Shown in pieces: positions 11,506-22,612 of a stretch of DNA of 64,000 nucleotides. Made by a program: the position numbers and the translations under genes. Source of the stretch: Blasia pusilla (Eukaryota > Marchantiophyta > Marchantiopsida > Blasiales); the NCBI GenBank assembly GCA_050084515.1, contig CM114273.1:23560001-23624000 (forward strand), written 5' to 3'. Under the pieces are notes generated by a model. The model worked only from the letters and a program-made list of their open reading frames with translations, was not told the origin of the DNA and made no database searches. Numbering within the stretch: the stretch's first letter is position 1; every line of letters starts with the position of its first letter.

Positions 11506-13244
11506 TTAGCATTGTACGTTGCAGAATTTGAAGATCATCAATCTACTTAACATTAATGTTTGAAAGGGATGGAACACAACCTGGTCACTTCCGCTAAGCA
11601 CGCCATCATTGTCCAAGTTCACAAAGAACCGCTCTGAGGTGTCCATCTCCCGTCGGCGCCTGCTGAAAAGCCACATGAATGTGTGAGGCAAGTACAACTC
11701 TTCCAGAAAAAATAAATATCTCAAAGGGTTTAGTATAGGAATGTTATGTACCTGCAATCCCGTCTCTAAGTCCGTCTTCTTCTTCATTTCGGCCAGCATG
11801 ATCCTTCTCCTCCTTTTCAAGGACTCTTTAGTTCTCCCCGTAGGATACTTGGATCTCACAGTAGGCTCACCCTGCACCACCACTTGGTGTGGGCTAGGCG
11901 ACTTACGGTATCCACGGGATGCTTGGCCTGCACTGGATACTACAGGATGAAGGCGAGGAGATCTCCTTGTATCACGCGTGACCCTGGAAGATCTCTCCAT
12001 GGTGGGCCTATTGGATCTAGAGGTGGGTCTTAGATTCCGTGTGTGCACAATGTTAGAGTCAATTGGCTCATCTGAAAATACAGGCTCTACGTCAGGCCGC
12101 CCCAACCTCTCCTCCATCCTCTGTGTTCCTGCAGAATTTGGAGATTTATGACCATCATCTACAGAGTCAGAGTCACTGGAGTCCACAATCTCCATATCCA
12201 CACCTCCCTGCACACATGTTCACCAAATGACAAATCATCTGAAATGCACAAGAGTAGAAACCATGCATAGAATGTACAAATTGTGCCTAATTTCAAGATG
12301 CAGAACATAATTCAAGGACTAGAATGAAAGGACAAGATTTGTACCCTGGACATAGCATCAGCATGGCTGCAGCCAAGTCCATCCACATACATACGTGTCA
12401 CTTTCTCTCTCATTTTTGCTAGTATAAACGGTTTTTTGGCTTCTTTCCAAACCCGGTAATTATACTTGAATCGAGGGACAAAGTATTGCTCGCTGATGAA
12501 CCAGGCATGCCGATGCGCTCTGCGCATCCCATCTAATACTGCAAGAGATCGCTCAACTGTTGTTTTCTAGTCTCTAAACCTCGCATCCCATCGAAAAGGT
12601 TCCCGCCTATCCATCATCCACACACAGATAAGTGGTGGAACGCAAATTTCGACATCTCCAATATGTCGCATGATGTACCCTATCAACAGGTACGTGGGAA
12701 GGGAGAAGCTTATGACCGGCCTCTATCCATCCCCTCACTATGGTCGTAGGGCGCACCAAAGCACTCTCCAATTCCTCCCTGGCCTTCTCAAACTCCTCCA
12801 CCTTGGCTAAGCATGCCCATGAGGTTTGCTGGAAATCTGCAGTACGATGAGCTTCAAATGCAATCAGCAGATCAGTAAGTACATGCATGGGGACATACGG
12901 CCCGGCAGCCCTTGTCGCATGGTCTTTGGCTTTGTTGAGGATAGCATTCTTCTTCTGCCGCCGTTAGCCCAACGTTGCAAGACTGTGCCTCTAAGTCTGA
13001 GATTGGCAGCAGAAGGATGTGTGTGAGTCCCTGCATAGAAGCGTGTGTGTGAGTCCCTGCATGGAAATCTGCTTAATGACAGAGATTCTGACCCTTAACT
13101 AAAACCAGGCAATCACATGAGCAATCTATCTCGGATTCAATCACATAGTGGACCCACTCTTACCCTCGTCTTCATCGTCATCTTCTATGTCTTGAATATC
13201 AGCATCTGACTTCTTCTTCCCTGTGTGTCGTTGTTTGGATGCCA
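11506..13244 (-). pseudogene. Unrecognised multi-exon coding relic
   Basis: No family was recognised. Minus-strand coding pieces appear in order. About 13244-13163: ATG with MASKQRHTGKKKSDADIQDI and an acidic tail ending near a GTAAGAG donor. About 12966-12700: NAILNKAKDHATRAAGPYVP, then HVLTDLLIAFEAH. About 12700-12312: after a frame change, LPTYLLIGYIMRHIGDVEIC, MMDRREPFRWDARFRD, a stop, then VERSLAVLDGMRRAHRHAWF and KYNYRVWKEAKKPF. 12213-11506: a basic Ser/Arg-rich tail (RSNRPTMERSSRVTRDTRRS) preceded by DSSDSDSVDDG. The frameshift near 12690 and a TAG near 12570 indicate decay. It faces the MULE pseudogene and might be a second protein of the same or another transposon; this is inference. 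Confidence 0.45.
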
Positions 13245-13369
13245 TGAGTTAGCATGAGATCATGCGTGTTTGTGTGTGTGTTCGGTGACAACGATGTATG
13301 TTGTGTAGCCATGTGTATGCGCACGACAACAGTCTGAGCTTTAACAAAGGGTTTCGGATTGTCTACTAG

Positions 13370-13470
13370 GGCTTAGTGTTTATGGTTTAGGGTGAGGGAA
13401 ACCGTAATCCTCTTGGGCTAATGGTTTGAAGTGTTTAGGATGAGGGTTTATGGCTTAGGGTTTAAGATAA
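13370..13470. repeat. Degenerate TTTAGGG-like patch
   Basis: Several imperfect telomere-type words (gggcttagtgtttatggtttagggtgaggg, gagggtttatggcttagggttt). The patch is short and degenerate, probably a chance or transposon-derived cluster rather than a true telomere remnant. Confidence 0.45.
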
Positions 13471-13919
13471 ATGAATTGTTCAATGTTGTAAACTAATAGG
13501 TTTCGGGACCTACTATGATATAGAGTGTAGTCTTACTTAGGGAAACCCGATTTTCATCTAATGTCCAAATGGATGAATTAGACTCGTCGGAATGGAGCAT
13601 AAGACTAGTTTAAAACAAGAAAATTTTAATTGGGAATAACACGGAATCATACATTTCAACGCAACCATTTATTCAATAATCTCATACAATACGTAGAAAT
13701 ATAAAGAAACTCTATAAAATAAAGTGATGACTCTGAATAACATTACACTAAATTGTAATAAAGGCTTACAATAATAGTGTTGTTGTTAGTCATCTCTATT
13801 TTGTAGTACACTAACTACGTTAGTGCCAAAGGTTATTCTAGACTCTACAAAATTAACCACATCAATGGGGATATTCATAAGTCCACCCTTTACTGCATAT
13901 GTTGAATTAGCAAAAGATG

Positions 13920-14603
13920 CTATAACCGAGTCATGTGGACAGAATACTGAATTTTGAAATTTGTATCTTCACTAACTCCAACCAAAACTTGTCCCATCCA
14001 TATGGGATATTTGTTTATTTCTTGTCCTAATCTAATTATGAAAAAGTCTCCAACATTTAAATCTACCAATGCAACTTCTGTTTCCTCCATTGATAACATA
14101 TCAACTATAGGCTTGAATCTAGTAGGCCCATAATAGTGATTTTGATTTGGAGGAATTCCACTTCCAAAAACAATAGGAATTTGAGTGTTCTGTTTGGTTA
14201 GAGGCCAAAAATTTTCCAATGTCTCAGAGAACAATGAAGCGATGTCATGGGCTATCAAACTAGTCCTATTATTGGTAGAAGAATCTTTATTTATTGTTGT
14301 CTTGTGATTTAATCGCAGGTTTTGAACCTTGTCCTCAGGGTTTCCATGAGGAAACAATCGGTCCAATTCCTGAATCGTCTTCCTCCACTGTGGTGCTAGT
14401 TGTTGGAACTCCACCTTTGTGCCTCTAGAAGACTTGCTTCCCATCTTATCAAAATACTCAATGTACTGAGATACACCTTTCTTCACATTGGAATATGCCT
14501 TCAAAGGTGTGGGCACTAAGCGCTTTGGATTCCCAACAGGGATAAGAGGATGTCTAGTAATTTCATGATGTAAAAATACGTCATATCCACGCTCATTCGG
14601 CAA
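13920..14603 (-). CDS. Unrecognised 227-residue ORF, probably transposon-derived
   Basis: An uninterrupted frame starting ATG at 14603 (MPNERGYDVFLHHEITRHPL). No catalytic motif was recognised. The middle is polar (FQQLAPQWRKTIQELDRLFP), and the C-terminal half contains VDLNVGDFFIIRLGQEINKY followed by PIWMGQVLVGVS, which resembles small barrel folds seen in transposon-associated plant proteins. That resemblance is impressionistic. A 63-bp near-palindrome lies just upstream (14627-14689). It could be the last exon of a larger gene, since 227 residues without introns is short. It seems intact, but expression is unknown. Confidence 0.4.
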   Translation of the reverse strand: MPNERGYDVFLHHEITRHPLIPVGNPKRLVPTPLKAYSNVKKGVSQYIEYFDKMGSKSSRGTKVEFQQLAPQWRKTIQELDRLFPHGNPEDKVQNLRLNHKTTINKDSSTNNRTSLIAHDIASLFSETLENFWPLTKQNTQIPIVFGSGIPPNQNHYYGPTRFKPIVDMLSMEETEVALVDLNVGDFFIIRLGQEINKYPIWMGQVLVGVSEDTNFKIQYSVHMTRL

Positions 14604-14626
14604 CCACTCTTAATCAGAATTGTACG

Positions 14627-14689
14627 TCTATACTAGACATTTTCAACCAAAGGAATTTAATTCTTTTGGTTGAGAGTGTCTAGTATAGA
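14627..14689. repeat. Near-perfect palindrome (hairpin)
   Basis: The left arm tctatactagacattttcaa and onward to accaaa pairs with the right arm tttggttgagagtgtctagtataga with two mismatches, around a short AT-rich centre. The structure suggests a tiny foldback element or two abutting terminal inverted repeats. Confidence 0.85.
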
Positions 14690-15019
14690 TGAATTTGAAA
14701 AATAAAGGGTCATTCTCCCATAGTACTATAAATTTACTCAGAATTTTTTGCCTTAAATATATTTTAGTAAGATGCAGTTTTTTTAAATATGTGTTAAGAA
14801 AATAATGAAAATAAATGAAAAAAGGAAATTAAAGAATAATTTTTTTGAAAAAAAATAAAATTAACCTCTACTCCTAAAAGGCTTATAAAAGTTTTAGTTG
14901 TGGGGAATAATGACTTGCATGTATGTGCTAACTCATCATACTCTAGTCTCTGGTTTCCACTTCCCTCATTGCATTCATTATTGGCACACTCTAGACCATC
15001 GATATTGTCATTTCTATCC

Positions 15020-15022
<3 letters not shown>

Positions 15023-15070
<48 letters not shown>
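15023..15070. repeat. (CT)n microsatellite
   Basis: About 48 bp of uninterrupted ct units. The Arg/Glu or Leu/Ser repeat frames across it are artefacts. Confidence 0.97.
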
Positions 15071-15074
<4 letters not shown>

Positions 15075-15246
15075 ATGAAATTCCCCTCTGTGTAAATTAT
15101 AGACTTGGTTGACAAGGAAAGCTATAGAAATGGATGGAGGATCAAGATTGCAAGTTAATGATTGATTGTTAATGCTAAATATTGCAACATCATTTTGGAA
15201 GGAGCCAAATGGAAATTGAAGGATGCAGTGAAGGGGATAATTGCAT

Positions 15247-15561
15247 GGTTGCATAAAAAAGAACAAGTCCGTCCCTAGTAAGGACATGGGAAAAAACTTA
15301 AAACATGTCCACATTTATAAGAGATGGGGCCCATCTTTATAGTTCATGATGGAAGGTAGGGCAAGGGCGAGTGGGGCAATAATAGGGGGAGGAAGTGAGG
15401 ATGGAGGGAAGGATATACGAGAAAGTATGGAACACAAAAGGAAGTGGGGGAATGAGAAAGAAAGGGAAGGTTGGACCCACATGGTCAAGTCCTTCCATAG
15501 GACGGACGTAAGTCCACGGACATGGAGATGTCCGCCAAACGAGCTTCGTCCATATGCAACC
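15247..15561 (-). mobile_element. MITE-like element, copy 1 of 3
   Basis: Bounded by ggttgcat (15247) and atgcaacc (15554-15561), which are inverted. The interior matches 21522-21845 in opposite orientation: the shared order is paired facing motifs of the type gtccgtggacatgtcc, catcctatggaaggactt, a ggccccatct block, a purine-rich region, atggaacacaaag and ccttgccttccatcatg. No coding capacity, so it is a non-autonomous DNA transposon of about 315 bp. Confidence 0.75.
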
Positions 15562-16920
15562 TTCGATAACTGTGAATGGGGACAAACTATGGATATGGGA
15601 TTTGCATCCACAACATTGAGCCGATGAGTTTCAACCACATGGAGACATTGGAGAGTATGGCTACTTGATCATGGCAAGAGGCCATGATTCTACAAATTAC
15701 ATTTTAGATGAGCAACGTTTCATAGCATGCGCCACTACTCCCTGAAGCTCCTAACAAGAGAAGTGTGCTTGAATGAATAAAACTTAGGCATGCACTTTGT
15801 TATACTTCATGTTATTTGATATTTGTATTGTAATCTTATGGAGCTACTGATTTACTTCACAAACATGTTCTCATTGATTTCTTATGTGATAAGGCAAGAG
15901 TTCCTTGATTAAATAAGATGAAAGGATGTACTTGAGGATTGGAGAAAGTATTAGCTACAAATGTGATATGGATGAATTTTGATTACACTTTCTTATTGCA
16001 AATACAATGATATTGCTAGAATACTTTTACTGGTCTTATGTTCTTGGCCACACGACTAATACTAAAACTAGGCTTTGGGCCAAATTTATTTTTTTATGAA
16101 AATATAGCTACGTACCAAGTTATTGAGTATACTCTTTTTCCTTTGTTTGAAGAGAATCCTTGTTGTGCTTTGCAGCTCCTACATATACACGAGCATATAT
16201 ACCTTTATTTTTGAACTTCTACACCTTAATATGTGTTTTTTTCAGCAATATTATGGTGTATCTTGTAGTCTATACTACATGCATCCGGTGCCTATATATA
16301 TCTCATAAAATGTCAATATGTGGGTGGTCTCGGGCCTTGGATGTGGGCTCAAGGCAGGCCTTGAGCCCGCGCCTACCCGCCTTGAGCTCGCCCCGAGCCC
16401 GCCCGAGCCATAGCCCTACCTGCCCCGAGGACGCCATGCGGCCCACACAACATGTACACGCTCTATCAGCCTTAGTCTAGCTGGCGGGATCCAAGGCGGG
16501 CTCAGGTGCGGGTCTAAGTGCGACCCAAGCGTTTCCGGACTTGTCAATTTCCGTGCAAACTTTCCCACTTCATTTGTTGTAGTGCTCCCTTTTTATAAAT
16601 TATTGAGTTAGTTCACTACTAAGTGACTACACCAATGGGCACACAACTCATTGATTAATATTTTTTTCATCTTATGCATTCAAGATTCCTCCCTTCCCTT
16701 TAAATATTAGGATGCTCTATGCAAGGGTAGTTTCAGTGTGCCTTCCATATACCGGAAAACTTGGTGACTACAACGTCCTTATTAACTTCTTCTAAATATG
16801 CATATCTAGCATTTATGATTGGAGAATGCCCTTTTAATTTTGAATTACCTTTCCTCTTGACATCTAGCCCTCTTAGGCAATAGGATCGCTTACCCTCTCA
16901 ACCAATTCTTTGGCACCTCG
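15562..16920. other. Unassigned, with a GC-rich block at 16325-16540
   Basis: Mostly AT-rich with no recognisable gene. At 16325-16540 composition changes abruptly to GC-rich repeats of gagcccgc/gggctc words (cttgagcccgcgcctacccg). Similar text occurs at about 22860-22930 and 23195-23265. Confidence 0.5.
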
Positions 16921-17288
16921 ATGTAATTCTCAATCTCATAAGACTACTTTAGAGTTGCTCAAAGGTAGAATATCCCTCGAGGCCTCTCCTCTTCCTTTAT
17001 ATATTGAGAGATAGGTACAATGAAGGCAAATTAGCTCTACCCATCGTTATATCACGTATCATATTCTCATAACATGAGAGGATCTTCTTTGGACCCTAAT
17101 GTCCCTATTTCATCTTATCACATCTAGCACCAATCTCATCCTTATCTTATTTTTTACCAACCTATGGCCACACTCTCATCTTTATCTCATCTTCTTTATC
17201 TTTTCTCTTTTTGGCTAGTTCTTTCCCACTTATGCGCTATATATCATAGACTCCAACTTAACTATGACTAACAAAGGATGGTTACAAA
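16921..17288 (-). repeat. 3' LTR of the chromovirus
   Basis: Aligns with 22191-22781 through shared text such as ctttatatattgagagatag, gtacaatgaag, cttatgcgct and caaaggatggttaca. Plus-strand ends are tgtaa (16921) and ttaca (near 17288). It is about 368 bp without the insertion present in the other copy. Confidence 0.8.
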
Positions 17289-17299
17289 CCTCCCCCCAT

Positions 17300-20200
17300 T
17301 TAAGACACAACGTCCTTGTTGTGAGAACTTTCAAAGTCTTGTATTATTAATAGTGCGTTGGTCAAGTTGGCTGAGGGTCCCATGTAGCCTAAAAAAATAG
17401 ATATCTTTTCCATTGGACCAAGTATTCAACTCGTTGGTAATGAGCTTCTCGATTGCGTTTCTTCAAGATATGTTCCACTTTGAATTCTTTGTGATCTCTT
17501 ACCATTTGAGGAAGTGATGGAGGGCAAATATTGTCCACAAATCTTTGAGGACGGATAATAAAGGTAGAAGAAGAGAGACATGAAACATATGATATATTTT
17601 CATATGCGTCGGTAGGTCTAGTTTATACGCCAAGATGCCCACTTTCTATAGGATAGTAAAATGCTCAATATAGCGAGGATTAAATTTACGAACATCTACT
17701 AATGATAAATTAGTTGTTGCTAAGCAAACCTTGTCTCATTAAAAAAACTCAACATCTCGACGATGAGCATATGTATATTGGTTTTGTCAATTTTGGAAAA
17801 TAGCCAACCTTAGCAAACTGAACTCCTTTGTGAATCTGATCCACAAACTCATTAACCGCCGTTACCTTTGTAGATTCCCCAGGAAGTCTCCCTATTTGAG
17901 TGAGAGTAGAAAGGATCAAGAGATCCTTCTTAGACATTAAAAAGAAGTGTGTTGCCTTAGTGGAAGAGTTCATGGAGTTATTGTACAAAATTCTACTAAT
18001 GGTAACAATGAGTCCCAACCTTGTTGATCCTCCAATGTTAAGGCTCATAGCATATCCTGAATAGTATGGTGAACTTTCAATTTTTCCATCGGTTTGAGGA
18101 TGATAAGCTGTAGACATGGCTAGTTTAGGTTGGAGAAATCCAAATAAAACTTTCCAAAATAGACTAGTGAAATGGGTTCCTCTATTAGTGATTAGCACTT
18201 TAGGAAGACCATGATGGACAAAGACTGTCTTGATGTAGATCCTAGCCAACTCTCGTGCAGTGATGGTCTTCTTGATTAGACAAAAGTGTATCATCTTGCT
18301 TAGTCTATCTAGAAAGACTACAATAGAGTCATATCCCATGATTGTACGTGATAGCTCACAAACAAGATCGGTCAACGTTTTCCACCAACTAGAGCGAATC
18401 TGCACCTCAGATATATTATTCATTTGTGACATACGAATTAGGGCATTTCCTAATTGCGTCTTTCCCTCTACATATATAGAAAATTTTCACGGTGAATTGT
18501 TGTCGTCATTCTGCCCATCGGATTTGGCGTTTGGAAGAGCTCCTTTTGGGTATACCAAGGGCTTGTGATTCAATCTCCACCACAAACTCCTTATCGCCCA
18601 AATAGTGTTTCCAATGCTTGGTTTCCAATACATTAACAAGTTCTTTTCGCTCGGTTGTATGGTAGTTTTGCTCCGGTGGCAACAACTTGCGAGAAAAGAA
18701 GACAATGGGATGTCATCCATCATCCCATTGTTGTTGTAATACTCCTCAAATGGTAGTACCTGATGTATCTATGGCTAACATGATAAGTCGATTATGATCA
18801 TACCATTTCAAAATAAGGGCTTTGATCAAGGTATCTTTTAATGATTGAGAAAGAATCTCTTGTGATGTACCCCAGTTCCATTTTTGTCATTTCTCTAGTA
18901 AAGTTGTTAAGGATTTTATGATTCGAGCAAAACCTTTCATAAATCTTTGATAGAATTATGTTAATCCTAGAATACTCTTCAATTGAGTTTGATCCTTAGG
19001 TGCACTCCATTTTTGGATCGTTTCTACCTTCTCATTCATCACTTGAATGCCTTTTACGCTTATTCGGTGCCTTAGATAATCAATTTTTATTGTGCCGAAC
19101 TCACATTTTGAAGCTTTAGCATACAACTCGTTACCTTGAACAAATTATATTATTCATTGAGCCCATAAAGGTTGCAGGTGCATTGATAAGACCAAATGAT
19201 ATGACTAAGTATTCATACTTACTACTAAGTGTCTATACATATTACGAAAAGCAGTCTTGGGTACATATTCATCCGCAATTTAAATTTGGTTATAGTCGCT
19301 TCTCGAGCCGAGTTTGGTGAAGTATTTTTCTCCTTAATTATAGTTGATCCAAAAAATCATCAATTTTTTGTAATGGATATTTGTTCTTTACTATTTGTTG
19401 ATTTAGTGCTCAATAGTCAATACACAATGGCATGTTTTCATGCTTCTTTTTCACAAAAAGAAGAGGGGCTCCATATGGCGAGGGGTTTGGTTAAATGAAA
19501 TTATTTTTTGCAACATCTCTTCCACTTGGTCTTTACATTCTTCTAATTTCTTTGGCGCCAAGCGGTAAGGAGCCTTACATGGTGGTATGCTTCCTAGAAG
19601 GCGATTAATCTTGTGGTCTACATTGCGTTTCGGTGGTAGCCCTGATGGTAAGTCTTCTTAGAACACATCTTTATATTCCTCCAATACTCAACTTGTCTAG
19701 TACCTTTGAATATTTTTTCAAACCACCAACATATCTTATTAAACCAAGAAAATATACATCTTGATGTTTGGTGATAATTTTTCCTATTACATATAGGGGT
19801 AGGGTTCTATGACTTGATCTAACTCTTTCTCCATAAAACTTCCACTTTCGGGTCTTGACAATATTTCTTCTCCAATCTAACTTTAGATTTTACTTTTCCA
19901 TCCAAGGCATCCCCAATATAACATCATAACATGCTAATGAATGACTTTCAACTCTATCGAAGAAGCTTCTCAATCCTTTCTGTTTGTCCGTTTGGAAATT
20001 CTACCTCTTCGTTGTGATCCCTCTCTAAAGCTAAGCCTAACTTCATAGTTGTGGCTCTTCAAAGGTAGTTTTCTATTGCACTAGGATCAATCAACACTCT
20101 AACTTGGGACACTTCTACTTCCCCATCTATGACAATCACACAGGTTTATCCTCTCTTCATATCACTTACCTCCACATGTTTGAGTCGAGCGTCACCTTTT

Positions 20201-20815
20201 CTCCTTTTTGTGGAACCATTATATCCACAAGGCAAGATTGATGGAGGTTGGAATTTCCGTGAGGTCCCCTTTCTTCATCATCTTCATACACGTATCCCCC
20301 TTCAAGATAATTAAGAGGACAACGATATAGCCTATTTCCAAGCTTATGCAAGCAAAAATTTATGGCTATATGATCATATATACCATACTCAAAATATTAG
20401 CGATATTAGTATATTTCTTTGGACTTTAAATTCTCTCCCTCCTCTAAGAATCCCGGGCCCGTCGGTTCGAGGAGCGATCCCTTGTATGTTGGGATTTCAA
20501 TCTCTCTCCATTGATACCCTTTCATTAAACCTTTCTGGTGCATAACCATCTTGTGCTTGAAGGTTATCCAACTCCATAGTGATTCTTCATGAAAGTAACT
20601 ATCTCTCCTCCTCCTTCACACATATTTGCCATATGTTGAGCACACGCGATTGCTTCATTCATATCCTTTGGATTATCTTGAATCACTTCTAAACGTTCCT
20701 TCCTCTTCAAACCTCTCTTGAATAGATCAAGGGCTATCCCACTCATGTTGTGGATTTGTATCTGTAAGTCACGAAACTCCTCGATATAGTCCTCAACACT
20801 ATCTTTTTGCTCCAA
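17300..20815 (-). pseudogene. Chromovirus gag-pol relic (Ty3 type)
   Basis: Minus-strand pieces, 5' to 3'. Gag at 20815-20564: SVEDYIEEFRDLQIQI, DLFKRGLKRK. Protease at about 20120-20060: VRVLIDPSAIENYLRRAT. Reverse transcriptase at about 19690-18770: VDHKINRLLGSIPPCKAPYR, LRSDYNQI-like text, KCEFGTIKIDYLRHRIS, FYQRFMKGFARI. RNase H at about 18720-18600: FFSRKLLPPEQNYHTTERKE. Integrase at 18432-17750: VVFLDRLSKMIHF, NRGTHFTSLFWKVLF, STAYHPQTDGKIE. Chromodomain at about 17490-17380: FKVEHILKKRNRE, YLVQWKRY, ATWDP. The chromodomain of such elements directs integration to heterochromatin. Frameshifts and stops occur in every domain, so no functional polyprotein is made. Confidence 0.85.
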
Positions 20816-20853
20816 AGAGAGTTCTTTTTACGGGTGGGATTGAGATTACTTAC

Positions 20854-21287
20854 TTTTCAAATTGGCAAGTGTATATCTTGACCTTATATTATTTAGAGTG
20901 GTAATATAGAATGAGGGAAAATTTGGAGTCACCAATAAAGAAAATTTGAGGGCCCAGATATGGTGCGTGAATTGAGAAAGTAGAGAGTTGCATTTGATCA
21001 AAATCAAAACCAAGTCTAAGCATTAGCGCAAGAAGTTTATGACTGAAGTAACTTTCTCAGTACCTCAATCCCACCCTCAATTCCTACGGGTGGGATTGAG
21101 GTGATTGAAGTAACTTCTTGCGCTAATGCTTTAGCGCATTTCAAATCTCAAATTTTCTTTTGAAAATTTGAGATTTGAAAATAAAGAAAATTCAAATTTT
21201 CTTTATTGGTGACTCCGAATTTCCCCTGATTCTATATTACCACTTTAAATAATATAAGGTCAAGATATACACTTGCCAATTTGAAAA
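20854..21287. repeat. Large foldback element inside chromovirus leader
   Basis: The left arm starts ttttcaaattggcaagtgta (20854) and the right arm ends in its complement tacacttgccaatttgaaaa (21287). The arms pair over roughly 90 bp with few mismatches. A second nested pairing is centred at about 21075-21105 (cctcaatcccaccc against gggtgggattgagg, and gcgcaagaagtt against aacttcttgcgc). No coding. It lies between the gag start and the 5' LTR, so it probably inserted into the element. Confidence 0.85.
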
Positions 21288-21521
21288 TTTCACAATAGGG
21301 ATTATAAAAGATCATGTCAATGCAATGACTTCATCATAATACTCTTGACCAAACTTCTTGACCATAAACTCTCTATATGTTACCTTGGGTTGACAAACCA
21401 CATGTACAATACATCAAGTGTTAAAAGAAACTTGTAGGGGCCTATTCAAGTCCATTTTCCATATCCCATTTAAAAAATACATATAAATAGTGCAATCCCA
21501 CACACGATCATATGTAACCAA

Positions 21522-21845
21522 GGTTGCATGTGGACAAAATCCGTGTCCGTGGACATGTCCATATCCATGGATTTATGTCCATCCTATGGAAGGACTTGTA
21601 AGTATGGGCCCCATCTTTCCCTTTTTTCTCAATCCCCTTACTTGCCTTTGTGTTCCATACCCCCCCATTTCTTCCTCCCTCCACCTTCACTCCCGCCTCT
21701 CTCATTGTTGCTCTCTTCCTTGCCTTGCCTTCCATCATGGACTTAAAGTGTGGATCCCACTTCTTGGAACTCATGCCCATGGACATGTCTAGACTTTTCC
21801 GTCTATGTCCGTCCTAAAGAAGGACTTGTCCATTTTCGTGCAACC
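21522..21845 (+). mobile_element. MITE-like element, copy 2 of 3
   Basis: Starts ggttgcat and ends gtgcaacc, 324 bp. It contains gtgtccgtggacatgtccat, catcctatggaaggactt, ggccccatctttccc, gtgttccata and ccttgccttccatcatgg. It matches copy 1 (15247-15561) in inverted orientation and copy 3 (about 39773-40032). It lies in the chromovirus leader and is therefore younger than that element. Confidence 0.75.
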
Positions 21846-22469
21846 ATGTATGTAAAAATTGGAAGCATCATCGAGAAGCGAGACTCCGATTTTGTATCTT
21901 GGAAACTTTTCCAAAGTGATATATGAGGTACCTTGTGAACTAGTGTCTATCTACATATAAGAGTTTGATTGTGAACGGATTTAGAAATAGAAAATTATGA
22001 GTCACTTGCGCGCTACCCCTCCATCCATTATCTACAGAACAACCCTTCCCCCTTATTTTACTTGCAGCTCAATAGCCACTTTCAGCCTCTAACAAGCCTA
22101 TCTAACTCTCAATAATGTATCGTTATTTGGTTATTCTTCCAAGAGGGATAATCCACTCTCATTGGAAGAGTAACCTTGATGTAATACCATTGTAACTCTT
22201 ATAAGACCACTCCAGAGTTGCTCAAAGATAGAATGCCCCTTGATGCCTCTCCTCTTCCTTTATATATTGAGAGATAGGTACAATGAAGAAAAATTAACTC
22301 TATCCATCCTTATATCACTTGTCATATTCTCATAGCAAAAGAGGATCTACTTTGGACACTACTGTCCCTATCTCCCGAGCTAAGGAACCCGAGGTTGTTG
22401 AGAAGGCATTCAAGTCCCGAGGTTGTTGAGGAAGAAGAGCCTAATGTCCCTATCTTACCTGATACTATT

Positions 22470-22515
22470 AACAACCTCGGGTTCCTCCCGAGCTGAGGAA
22501 CCCGAGGTTGTTGAG
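22470..22515. repeat. Hairpin, 18-bp arms, inside the LTR insertion
   Basis: The sequence aacaacctcgggttcctc and its complement gaggaacccgaggttgtt are separated by ccgagct. The same gaggaacccgaggttgttgag text also occurs about 115 bp earlier (about 22380-22404), so this DNA was rearranged during insertion. Confidence 0.8.
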
Positions 22516-22612
22516 AGTGCTATGATGACGCCTTTGGACACCACACCCATTGTGTGGCGCATCCCAGAGCAGGGTATTCGGGTGTTGGATCTCTTTGGAG
22601 GGATCAGCTCTT
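22495..22612 (+). pseudogene. Cytosine methyltransferase motif I fragment
   Basis: The plus-strand frame reads EEPEVVESAMMTPLDTTPIV, WRIPEQG, then IRVLDLFGGIS, with the LDLFGG of motif I (S-adenosylmethionine binding) at 22585-22602. The nucleotide sequence matches the start of the longer relic at 23190-24206 in inverted orientation, so both derive from one coding sequence. Coding stops matching after the motif, where chromovirus LTR sequence resumes. It is a broken fragment carried into the LTR. Confidence 0.7.

Noticed and set aside
13370-13470. True interstitial telomere array
   Set aside because: Only a few imperfect units; unlike 26350-26720 there is no sustained array.
14794-15112. Frames rich in Arg-Glu or Leu-Ser
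   Set aside because: Artefact of the (CT)n run at 15023-15070.
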